Shown here: piece by piece, positions 12,401 through 18,021 of the stretch
Numbering within the stretch: position 1 is the stretch's first letter
How the letters are laid out: every line of letters starts with the position of its first letter
Origin: CANHEE01 sp049316985
GTDB taxonomy: Bacteria; Bacteroidota; Bacteroidia; Chitinophagales; Saprospiraceae
Direction of reading: 5' to 3'
NCBI GenBank assembly: GCA_049316985.1
Contig: JBMOJB010000004.1
Span: 6,201 to 70,200 of the forward strand
Length of the DNA stretch: 64,000 bases
Translations under genes and position numbers: made by a program
The notes under the pieces: model-generated
Told to the model about the DNA's origin: nothing
What the model saw: the letters and a program-made list of their open reading frames with translations, nothing else
Databases searched by the model: none

Positions 12401-12432
12401 TCAATAATGGTAAATATGAGGAGTTAGATTAA
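3478..12432 (+). CDS. Giant secreted parallel beta-helix protein with dockerin-like C-terminus (2984 aa)
   Basis: A signal peptide (MKKLLFFFLCAFCIGEIQAQ) is followed by a very long region rich in Asn, Thr, Ser and Gly with countless NNxI and NNTI rungs, typical of right-handed parallel beta-helix proteins. A first helix (about residues 20-860) is followed by beta-sandwich-like segments. Three tandem units of about 590 residues then begin at residues 1103, 1700 and 2288. Each starts with L(A/S)GTYTID and ends with a 'D.GA(Y/F)E' segment; the first two are followed by a CARDB-like linker. Near the C-terminus is a conserved Bacteroidota module (DWVFLELR...VRHRNHTGF). It is followed by two calcium-loop repeats, DANYDGSVDAIDS and DYNMDGSVDSIDS, that resemble dockerin repeats. 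No T9SS tail is visible. A surface adhesin or polysaccharide-binding role is inferred. A terminator follows the gene. Confidence 0.85.
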   Translation: MKKLLFFFLCAFCIGEIQAQMSGTVTVPGTYATLAAAVTALNTSGVSAATTIEVSGAQTAPAGGYVINTFAGASAVNTVTIKAIGSVAITAAVGTTTTTDGIIKLNGCDFVTIDGFTIQESAANTTPTTRMEWGIAMVAPTNTDGVQNCAIKNCTISLTRGYACTAIYARQHTSTSVTAVAPTSTAGAHSNNTIVNNTIIECVTGIFLHGHSAFPGQNNKVGDTAGTGNNITVGDNATLANTARGIILSGQQLCAVRYNLVNSAAAPIPSTSIFGIWMASSGLDGGTASSYTVSNNTVSLSTSTTTGSLHAIRTEAAATVAISDNTIQNCSMTSVTTGVGTGITVAASFIISVSTTITNNTITNNTFGSAVTTTGAMALIRMEGPRQSAAATSPLANINGNQLINNTIIGATGAHRLIDVLHNCTATNINNNVIRNITFNAALNGFSTFVACINNEFCATSVQMNGNVIRNVQNSAATGNLYGIRAMTTTNTNVDMNNNIVTNVGFTNTSGVSNVFLKVLLCENGPGRQYNITNNLVDTAFIRGTNTATANILYGIQNDCQNQQPFTKNISGNVIRNIEMGIRSGSSASAGIRCGAGSSGITSNNIIQNIGYTTAGPNAGYIAGLSVAYPDDSLIVRNNFISGMYAKNTSLASIMHIMGVDQASGNSGIKIKYYNNTIKLDDALNSGNGNGLTASGFRYGNATIPSIDLRNNIINVDVEPGLLGNTVALRRESGTVAVVPANFASTSNNNIYYAKPAAGCSACYVYGEGYSPVNNAFQNDGNFNNSCNGYINLMFPRETNSKLENNLFAGATTGTFVPSGPSFAESGGVSSSFVATDFSGTLRSTPPDCGALEFSGLAYSTTDVTGPRISFTDLVNTICLSNYQITATITDAAGINTAPGSAPRLWYKKKNELNFLATTNTSADNGWKYSEASNTTSPFVFDINYSLLNSPIAANDTIQYFIAAQDLNGNMGAFQVAYASGFCPSSTALSAAAFPLSSTLPTKSYRILQSPTAVITTAVKQYICNNDTLKLSLIGDVATGASYQWQSAMTAGGPWSDISGATGITYTTTVSTSSPFFYHCVISCASTTITTSSDYQIGVYAQLAGTYTIDKTMPASATNFLSFAAAASALNCGINGPVVLDVLNGPYTDQFSLGGKQTSVTTGVISATGVPGTSATNTITINGNGNRISFLANFDNPSTVALNGADFVTINNLIMEGTDPNTNSPYAMACHLWGQADNNNFNNCTFISPKTATNGGEFSPFSISNQDRRVQGSGVSQISGSNNTATGCTMIGGSRGVVIAGTAGFIPLNNKLIGCTITDFRLYGLLLQNVEGVTVRGCILEQPTTAAASTSVDAIAIFATSTSLLIEKNVIRKLMNAVPVNTSACVGITAASGATGKENVIINNLIYDLKGLGNQVGINLGTGTFIKCYHNTISLDNTAATGSLTATSGITHTGTTTTAGAAPDIKNNIITISRGGLGLKYCLTYNATAAARISNNNDLFMNSAAGLNFLATNGTQHATLAAWKGATTYDAASFDLNPYYTDMLSGDFSPNNGLLDNKGTAVLTPLVTTDILNAPRSATTPDMGAYEYTVASLDAAIAWSSPVGQQVAGLKTITVNISNVGAGNITSLTLAHFDGLGVYTQETFTGLNIAPGSTVPISFGAQYNLTQSVSMTVNILDVNALGLDAFAGNNTVVQYFCVGLSGTYTIDFSLPNGGTNFSTFSDAAKALSCGIFGPVVFDVPAGQFPFNESIEIPAITGSSAVNTVTFNGNGNKIIYPTDAIKPSTVMFYGADNIIINNLIMETSATGTASNAMACHLWNGADNNRFNNCTFIVPLGAGSSTLSAGFSISGNDASTQSSGTTGNTGGNNNILNGCTFQGGYYGAAFYHNTTVGSAATGNQVINCLIQDFHQAGINISYQNGFVARNNIVERLTKSSSASSAYGIWISSGSINSIVDRNFIRDLFVAMPTTPSIHTYAGYGVGNNSSIAASGTENIITNNVINGMSGNGTQAGVYMLNSQFCKVYYNTILLSDAGTTTTSAFTYGIYSSNTTGAGIDVRNNVVSIARAGTGPKYCMYFASATPVCNYNNLHMGSTTGTTNYFGTTTGTTSPQATFIGWQSTGKDLNSTAVNPLFVNPGSGNLIPISAAMNNIGTPISGITTDYSGATRNASTPDAGAYEFDPADSDAAISWVSPVSPIGPGSQIITINVTNVGLNPITSLVMSYSDGVNPTINQTFTGLNIATAASQNISFTTPYNFVVSTILTVVQSRVNNINDPTPLNSTITRNVCIGLAGTYTIDQFTPTGGLNFASFTDAVNALICGGVAGPVVINVSPSIYNEQIDIPEIQGTSATNTVTFNGGNFATIQYNATQFSSHTLLLSGADYFTFNDFIIKSLNPNDAFTCHLWNGSNYNNFNNCRFEIPLGNGSADIPFSITPSKLNWLSSAGVPGGSNNTVTGCTMVGGYAASALVGTAASPDVNNKLINCAVTDGYVYQSYNLNQNNLVISKCTLEKPTRLNTFGFFGIYLSGVTNGMFDKNIVRNPFGGGAQQNQSSTNGIYSITSNSVGGDNKFINNLIYNMNTGNAELYGIQLSNTTNNTVQHNTIVLDGQGATANTGYGIMSYGNSGIDIRNNNIFITRSGATNYGLHFLDMAGKNCDYNNIYVNSVSATNYIGRAGSVDVSSFAIWKTVNFGTFDNHSTNVDPMFVAPGIDFTPSNSLMNNKGAIGLNVTTDINGTPRPYRPDAGAFEFGTLPAPTITGKLFLNHVSGGLMSTYFTTTGQMPPSPLWNFPMSDPYSVSPFSSKFVHKNNGGVATTDLAAIIANPITDWVFLELRTGVSGSTSVEYTQAALLQADGDIVSATDGVSPVEFTNAPAGSYYVTVRHRNHTGFRTSNTYPLTSFPTTLNFTDNSVPLNGSFPQSPVGPVWAMIGGDANYDGSVDAIDSITWETENGLFDDYKNNSDYNMDGSVDSIDSITWEINNGKYEELD

Positions 12433-12467
12433 TTAGCGCATTTAATAAGATTAATCCATAAAATTTT

Positions 12468-12502
12468 AAGCGGTTGGCGTTCTTCGCCAACCGCTTTTTT
12501 CT
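12468..12502 (+). terminator. Strong intrinsic terminator
   Basis: A perfect 12-bp stem, AAGCGGTTGGCG / CGCCAACCGCTT, closes a five-base loop and is followed by a T run. It lies about 35 bases after the stop of the giant gene. Confidence 0.93.
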
Positions 12503-12855
12503 ATTATTACATTAACTTATAATAGTACACTCCGGCAGAAGTTATATTGAAGTATAGCTTTAGTTGTCTAGTTTTTGGCTAATTGAATTTTGGTAACTCA
12601 ATCTCTCCCTTTTATTTTGTATTTATATTTAGAAAAATCAGTTAGCTACTCAATTTAGCTTAGCGCCTTAATTACTTACAAGAACCTTTGTAATACTGAG
12701 AAAAGTTACTGACTGTGCGATTTTCTTTGATTGAATTTGAATTTTCTTAAATGTAATTGACATTTTACATAAATTCGCTTACGCACCACAGCGCATTAAA
12801 TACGGGAGGCATCTAACGCGCTTAGTGCAAAATCTAAATAATTCAACTTTTATTC
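12503..12855. other. Non-coding AT-rich spacer between convergent genes
   Basis: I see no open frame, RNA gene or repeat here. The stretch separates the terminator of the giant gene from the 3' end of the PDZ-protein gene on the other strand. Confidence 0.5.
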
Positions 12856-13959
12856 TTATTGTTTGGAGATTTTTTGTGAAAATACCTCTTTGCCATCCAT
12901 CCAGATTTTTACAAAATAATCTCCTTTTGAATAGGAATCAAAATTAAAGACATGGCGGAACTTGCCTTCCATTGACGATTCTGCTTTGCGGGTCATTTCT
13001 TTGCCCTCCGAATTATAAATAACAACATCGAAAGGTTTTGCCAATTTTGATTCAAAGCTAATTTCGGCAGTATTGATTATTGGGTTGGGATTGACAGTAA
13101 AATTATTGATACTAACCTCTGTCCCATCGGCAAATGTATATGAACTCCAGCTACGAGATGCCCGGTTGTCTTCCTCTTTATTTTTGTCAATCGGACTCGA
13201 AGAATTTGATTGTTCATCAGAGACACTGATATTAAAATTGTCCCAGTCAATTACTTTTTCCTGACCCAGCTTAATCTTTTTTGTATAGATTTCACCGCTA
13301 CTTTTGTAAGAAATTTCTGCTTCATCAAATGGTTTGTATTTTTCAAGTGCATATCTAAGTTCATCTTCTGTGTTTGTCTCTACGGTTCCGATTTTTAGAA
13401 TAAAATCGCCTTTTTTTAGACCCGCTTCCCGGGCAGCTGAATTTTCAGTGAAGCCATCAATTTTAACTGCGCGTTCGGACCAATCCGTTGCAGGATATAT
13501 TCCCAACACAGCTTTCTCTTTGCGTTTCATCTTTATCTTCAGATTGTCGACGTTGCCGTCCCAGTTCCAATTCCAATCACTGGCACTAATTGAAAATCCA
13601 TAAGGAGATTCGGCCAGTTTGACTTTAGCTGTCATTTTTTCCTTTCCTCTCAAATATCGGACTTCAACTTTTTCGCCGGGGTTGTGCATTCCGACAATTT
13701 TTGTGAAGTCCTCTTTGTTGTTGATTTTATCATTATTGATAGAAGTAATAATATCACCTGCTTTAAGACCTGCTCTTTCAGCTCCATAATTTTTACTTAT
13801 TTCACTTATTTCTACTCCGTCTCCCCAACTTGTGCCCATAGTGACACCCATAAAAGCCTTTTTAGTTTTCTTTAGGTTTTCGTTTCTATCTTGAGCGTTG
13901 GCTCCGGATGCTAATAAAAATAGGAAAGTCAGCAATAAAAAATTTATTCGTGTTGTCAT
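12856..13959 (-). CDS. Secreted double-PDZ protein with T9SS type A sorting tail
   Basis: The product is 367 residues from the ATG at 13959. That start places a signal peptide (MTTRINFLLLTFLFLLASGANAQ) at the N-terminus; a longer upstream frame would overlap the divergent scpB gene. Two PDZ domains are visible, about residues 36-115 (AGLKAGDIITSIN) and 150-232 (AGLKKGDFILKIG). A tail from about 287 to 367 begins with NPNPIINTAEI, matching T9SS type A sorting domains. PDZ domains bind peptide ends and usually accompany a protease, but no protease domain is present. The protein may therefore be a surface scaffold or binding protein. It is divergent from scpB. Confidence 0.85.
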   Translation of the reverse strand: MTTRINFLLLTFLFLLASGANAQDRNENLKKTKKAFMGVTMGTSWGDGVEISEISKNYGAERAGLKAGDIITSINNDKINNKEDFTKIVGMHNPGEKVEVRYLRGKEKMTAKVKLAESPYGFSISASDWNWNWDGNVDNLKIKMKRKEKAVLGIYPATDWSERAVKIDGFTENSAAREAGLKKGDFILKIGTVETNTEDELRYALEKYKPFDEAEISYKSSGEIYTKKIKLGQEKVIDWDNFNISVSDEQSNSSSPIDKNKEEDNRASRSWSSYTFADGTEVSINNFTVNPNPIINTAEISFESKLAKPFDVVIYNSEGKEMTRKAESSMEGKFRHVFNFDSYSKGDYFVKIWMDGKEVFSQKISKQ

Positions 13960-14059
13960 TATATATGCTTTTAAAATCAATAAATAAGGTGCTTTTTCCC
14001 AAAGACACCTTTTAAGCGCGAAGCGTTGCTTTTTTTTCTTGTTTTTTAAAACTATTTTG

Positions 14060-14092
14060 TTTTGCTCAGTATATTCGAAAAGTTTAACTTTG
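14060..14092 (+). promoter_or_regulatory. Promoter of scpB
   Basis: TTTTG at 14060-14064 is followed after exactly 20 bases by TAACTTTG at 14085-14092, a full match to the Bacteroidota -33/-7 consensus. The predicted transcript starts about 10 bases before the scpB ATG at 14108. This supports that start over the longer upstream frame. Confidence 0.7.
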
Positions 14093-14107
14093 CTACAAAT
14101 AGAAGAA

Positions 14108-14704
14108 ATGGAGTTTTTGGCACAACATATTGAAGCGTTAATTTTTTCGACTGAGCAACCGATTTCACTAAAGGAGATTAAATCTGCGCTGGATCTTACT
14201 TTTGAGACAAGCATCACGAAAGACGAAATAGAAAGAGAAATTGCGCTGCTTGTTGAAAAATTTAGACAAGGTAATTTTGCATTTGAGATTATTGAAATTG
14301 CCGATGGGTATCATTTTATGAGTAAACCTGCTTACCACCCGGTGGTTGGTACTCATCTTCGTCAAACTACTAAGAAAAGATTGTCGCAGGCTGCATTGGA
14401 GACATTATCCATTATAGCTTATAAGCAGCCGATTAGTAAGAATGAGCTTGAACAGATCAGGGGAGTCAGTTGTGACTACTCCATTCAGAAACTTTTGGAA
14501 AAGGAGCTGGTTGAAATAAGTGGGCGGAGTGATTCACCAGGCAGACCACTTTTATATGCCACTTCACAAAAGTTCATGGATTATTTTGGCTTAAAAAGTC
14601 TTCGTGACCTACCCAAAACTAAAGATTTTAAAGATCCTGAAAGTGAAATTGGTGAACATACTCCCATTGACGAAAATCTCCCGAATACGATTTCATTAAA
14701 CTAA
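14108..14704 (+). CDS. scpB: Segregation and condensation protein B
   Basis: ScpB partners with ScpA and Smc in the bacterial condensin complex that compacts and segregates the chromosome in the cytoplasm. The 198-residue product starts at MEFLAQHIEALIFSTEQPIS, the usual beginning of the family, and contains two winged-helix domains. It shows the conserved LSQAALETLSIIAYKQPI and the RG..CDYSIQKLLEK and GRPLLYATSQKF segments. The ATG at 14108 is preceded by AGAAGAA and by a consensus promoter. The DUF2480 gene follows 34 bases downstream and is probably cotranscribed. No scpA is present nearby. Confidence 0.93.
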   Translation: MEFLAQHIEALIFSTEQPISLKEIKSALDLTFETSITKDEIEREIALLVEKFRQGNFAFEIIEIADGYHFMSKPAYHPVVGTHLRQTTKKRLSQAALETLSIIAYKQPISKNELEQIRGVSCDYSIQKLLEKELVEISGRSDSPGRPLLYATSQKFMDYFGLKSLRDLPKTKDFKDPESEIGEHTPIDENLPNTISLN

Positions 14705-14738
14705 TCGATTAATTATTTGTTTCTGCAATAAAAATATA

Positions 14739-15254
14739 ATGAGTGATCTACTTGTTAACAGAGTTGCCTCCAGTGGTCTGATTACCTTTAAACTTGAGGA
14801 TTTTTTTCCAAAAGAAGAATTGCTGGAATTTGATCTTAAACCTTTTCTTTTTATGGAATTAATCTTGAAAGAAAAAGATTTCAGGGAGGCAATGAAATCC
14901 CACGATTGGGTGCAATACACCGGAAAAAACTTGATAGTGTATTGTTCTGTGGATGCGATAATTCCCGTTTGGGCATATATGCTTGTTGCAGTTCATGCGG
15001 CTCCATTTGCAAATGAGATTTTTCAGGGAGATACTGAGAATTTTATTAAAGCGCATTTTGAAAAAATAATTGACACACTTGATATTGGCCATTTTATGAA
15101 TCAGCGAGTGGTAATAAAAGGCTGTAGTGATAAGCCCGTTCCTCCTTCCGCATACCTGGCGCTGACCCGCAAATTACAGCCTGTTGTTCAAAGTATCATG
15201 TATGGCGAGCCCTGTTCTACTGTTCCAATTTATAAGAAATCTAAAGAAAACTGA
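14739..15254 (+). CDS. DUF2480 family protein
   Basis: The 171-residue soluble protein begins MSDLLVNRVASSGLITF and has the segments DWVQYTGKNLIVYCSVDAI and PVPPSAYLALTRKLQP. These place it in DUF2480, a family of unknown function found in Bacteroidota. There is no signal peptide or membrane segment, so it is cytoplasmic. It follows scpB by 34 bases and ends at a bidirectional terminator, which suggests a two-gene unit. No function can be assigned from the sequence. Confidence 0.85.
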   Translation: MSDLLVNRVASSGLITFKLEDFFPKEELLEFDLKPFLFMELILKEKDFREAMKSHDWVQYTGKNLIVYCSVDAIIPVWAYMLVAVHAAPFANEIFQGDTENFIKAHFEKIIDTLDIGHFMNQRVVIKGCSDKPVPPSAYLALTRKLQPVVQSIMYGEPCSTVPIYKKSKEN

Positions 15255-15256
15255 AA

Positions 15257-15299
15257 AAAATAATGCCTGAAAGATCAACTTTTCAGGCATTATTTTTTT
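15257..15299. terminator. Bidirectional terminator between convergent genes
   Basis: The stem AATGCCTGAAA / TTTCAGGCATT closes an eight-base loop, with A and T runs on either side. It sits directly after the DUF2480 stop and can also end the aminopeptidase transcript, which arrives from the other strand. Confidence 0.9.
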
Positions 15300-15362
15300 G
15301 AAATGAACGAAATATTGCAGCATTAATGAGACCCAATATTTTGCGAAATGATTAACAAATTA

Positions 15363-17156
15363 TCAAATAGGTTTACATTTTCTTTTTAACCAACCCAGCT
15401 CAGCAGCGTTTAGTGCTGGCGAGAGTGATTCTAGCACTTTGGAGTGGTAGTGATTTAGCCAAGCTCTTTCCTGCGGACTTATCAATGATTTGTCAATTAA
15501 AGTAGTATCAATTGGGAACAATGTTACAGTATCAAACTGGTAGAATTTTGTACCTTCAAATGTCTCTGCATCTTCCACAAAAACAAGATTTTCAATCCGA
15601 ATTCCAAATTCTCCTGCTTTGTAGTAACCAGGTTCATTAGAGGTCAACATTCCAGGTTCATGGTTTACAGTGCCTCGTGACGATAAACCCGTTATAAAGC
15701 CTTGAGGAGGCTCGTGAACATTTAAGAAGCAACCTACGCCATGACCCGTTCCATGTCCATAATTCATGCCGTGCTGCCACAGAAACATTCTCGCCAAGGT
15801 ATCCATTTGAATGCCCTTAGTTCCTTGTGGAAATTTTAGCATTGCCAAAGCGATATGTCCTTTTAGAACAAGTGTATAAGCTTTTTTTTGCTCTTGGGAA
15901 GGTTCTCCAAATGCGATTGTTCTTGTAATATCAGTTGTACCATCCTGATACTGACCACCGGAATCTATTAATAGTATACCGCTGTTTTGTGCAAAAGCAC
16001 ATTTTCCTTCCTCCGGATGATAATGCACGATTGCGCCGTTGGCATTATAACCAACAATTGCATCAAAGCTTTCACCGTAATATAGCGGCATTTTGGATCT
16101 GAAGAAGGCAAGTTTCTTGGCAATTTCCGTTTCTGCAATTGGACGCTTTTTGATTTCACGTTCGAGCCATCTAAAAGCTCTGACCAAAGCAATGCCGTCT
16201 TTCAGCATTGCGTTTTTGGTACCGGCGATTTCAGTAGAATTTTTTACGGCTTTCAGTGAAATAGAAATCGTTTCGGTCTCAATCACTTTAGCGCTCAGTA
16301 TTTTATCAAATAAATAAATACTAGTGGTTGCAGTATCAATTGCAATGCTTTTTTCAGAGGGTAGAATTTCCAGAAACGAATTGATAGATTCGTATGGCTT
16401 TGTAGTGATATTATCTTTTAGGAGTATTGTTTTTAAGTTTGCATTAACTTTTTTGGGTTCTATAAACAAATATGCTTGATCTAAGCCAATAATCGCAAAC
16501 GCATAAAATACTGGATTGCACTTTACATCGTTTCCCCGTAAATTGAACATCCAGCAAATATCATCCAATGTACTTACAAGGTGAAAATCTGCACCGGAAT
16601 TTTTCATTTTATTTCTTACCTGCTGCAGTTTCTCTGCTCTGGTCGCACCTGCGTAAATTGTCAAATGCTCAAAAATGGTTTTTTGGGGTACTGAAGGACG
16701 ATTTTCATGCCAGATGTCACTAATAATATCAATATCATATTTTAGTTTGATTCCTTTTAAAGAAAATTCCCTTTCAATTTGTCTGATTTGTGCGACAGTA
16801 AAAAGTCGGCCATCGATACCAACCGTTGATCCGGAAGTCAAATGTTGACAAATCCAGTCGATATGTTCAGCGGCACCTTGCACATTCATTCGCTGCAATT
16901 TCCAATCACTTCCACCAAGTTCAGCTTTAGCTTGTATGAAATACCTTGAATCTGCCCATACTCCGGCAAAATTTTGTGTAGCAACTACCGTGCCCATTGA
17001 TCCGGTGAATCCTGTTAGCCAAGTCCTTGATTTATAGTGTTCAGCTACGTATTCGCTTTGATGTGCATCACTGCTTGGAATAATACAAGCATCTATTTGA
17101 AGGTCAGACATTCTAGCGCGAAGATCAGAAAGTCTTTGGTTTGTTACATTGATCAT
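15363..17156 (-). CDS. Xaa-Pro aminopeptidase (M24, aminopeptidase P type)
   Basis: This enzyme removes an N-terminal residue that precedes proline and depends on two metal ions. The 597-residue length and two creatinase-like N-terminal domains match the long aminopeptidase P form (like human XPNPEP1), not the shorter E. coli PepP. All five M24 metal ligands are visible: Asp398 (IDSGGQ), Asp409 (DGTTDITRT), His472 (GTGHGVG), Glu508 (SNEPGYY) and Glu522 (RIENLV). There is no signal peptide, so it is cytoplasmic. The ATG at 17156 begins MINVTNQRLSDLRARM. It appears to be monocistronic. Confidence 0.95.
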   Translation of the reverse strand: MINVTNQRLSDLRARMSDLQIDACIIPSSDAHQSEYVAEHYKSRTWLTGFTGSMGTVVATQNFAGVWADSRYFIQAKAELGGSDWKLQRMNVQGAAEHIDWICQHLTSGSTVGIDGRLFTVAQIRQIEREFSLKGIKLKYDIDIISDIWHENRPSVPQKTIFEHLTIYAGATRAEKLQQVRNKMKNSGADFHLVSTLDDICWMFNLRGNDVKCNPVFYAFAIIGLDQAYLFIEPKKVNANLKTILLKDNITTKPYESINSFLEILPSEKSIAIDTATTSIYLFDKILSAKVIETETISISLKAVKNSTEIAGTKNAMLKDGIALVRAFRWLEREIKKRPIAETEIAKKLAFFRSKMPLYYGESFDAIVGYNANGAIVHYHPEEGKCAFAQNSGILLIDSGGQYQDGTTDITRTIAFGEPSQEQKKAYTLVLKGHIALAMLKFPQGTKGIQMDTLARMFLWQHGMNYGHGTGHGVGCFLNVHEPPQGFITGLSSRGTVNHEPGMLTSNEPGYYKAGEFGIRIENLVFVEDAETFEGTKFYQFDTVTLFPIDTTLIDKSLISPQERAWLNHYHSKVLESLSPALNAAELGWLKRKCKPI

Positions 17157-17381
17157 ATAACTGGAAATGTTTAAATTTTAAGTATTTTCTTCACAAACAG
17201 TATTAAAAACAAAAATACTCTAAATTACAGAGCTCATTGAATATTTGAGCGTAATTTATTCATCAAACAGAGTGAAAATGATATTTGAATCGAAGGTGTC
17301 TTCATTATCTGTAAATAAAGCAAGTTTACTTAAACAAAATGAGAAATTATTTGTATTATTTCATTTTAATTCAACTAGCTA

Positions 17382-17882
17382 ATGCAATATCAGGAAGGAA
17401 AAGAAAAATTTTTGCACGCTTGGGGTACCGTCGGTTCCGATTGGGGTATCAATCGCACCATGGCGCAGGTTCACGCATTACTGATGATAGCACCCTCTGC
17501 CTTGTGTGCAGATGAAATCATGGCAGAATTACAAATCTCCAGAGGCAACGCGAACATGAATTTGCGTTCCCTTATGGATTGGGGGCTAGTGTACAAAGAA
17601 ATCAGGCCTGGAGATCGCAAAGAGTATTTTTACGCCGAAAAAGACATGTGGACGGTAGTCCGTCAGATTATACTTCATCGCAAAAAAAAGGAGTTGGATC
17701 CCATCGTAAAGCTTCTGAACGAGCTTTCTGATGTTGATCCGGTGTGCGAAAAATCGGAAGAATTCTGTAAAACGATAAAAGAAATCAAGCTATTCACTAA
17801 CAAAGCTGATTCGACCTTAGATACACTTGTACAAGCCGATTCTCATTGGTTTTTAGGTACTTTTCTAAAGCTAATTCGATAA
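17382..17882 (+). CDS. GbsR/MarR-family transcriptional regulator
   Basis: The 166-residue protein has the GbsR signature: an N-terminal helix (EGKEKFLHAWGTVGSDWGIN), a winged helix-turn-helix at about residues 25-80 (LCADEIMAELQISRGNANMN) and a helical C-terminal dimerisation part. GbsR proteins sense choline-type or other small ligands in Bacillus. In Bacteroidota the ligand is usually unknown, and nothing nearby points to osmolyte synthesis. It is transcribed alone, divergent from the aminopeptidase and 139 bases before gcvP. Any regulatory target is a guess. Confidence 0.85.
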   Translation: MQYQEGKEKFLHAWGTVGSDWGINRTMAQVHALLMIAPSALCADEIMAELQISRGNANMNLRSLMDWGLVYKEIRPGDRKEYFYAEKDMWTVVRQIILHRKKKELDPIVKLLNELSDVDPVCEKSEEFCKTIKEIKLFTNKADSTLDTLVQADSHWFLGTFLKLIR

Positions 17883-17928
17883 GTTTTCTTAAAATTTTCA
17901 TTCCAAATTTATCTAAGTCCAGTTCTAT

Positions 17929-17956
17929 TGATTTCAAAAAGTAATCAGTACTTTTG
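17929..17956 (+). promoter_or_regulatory. Probable gcvP promoter
   Basis: TACTTTTG at 17949-17956 matches the -7 consensus, with TTG at 17929-17931 and 17 bases between them, slightly short. The predicted leader is about 60 bases. Confidence 0.5.
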
Positions 17957-18021
17957 TGAAATGATTACGCATATCTACAGGACACTTTTTTATAAATTTA
18001 CAAAAAACGAAGTATTTTAGT

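Noticed and set aside
12240..12432. T9SS sorting tail at the end of the giant protein
   Set aside because: The C-terminus consists of two calcium-loop repeats and lacks the PNP...G.Y.(V/L)...K pattern of type A tails.
13960..14217. Extended N-terminus of the PDZ protein
   Set aside because: The extra 86 residues look random and would overlap the scpB promoter and start. The signal peptide begins at the later ATG (13959).
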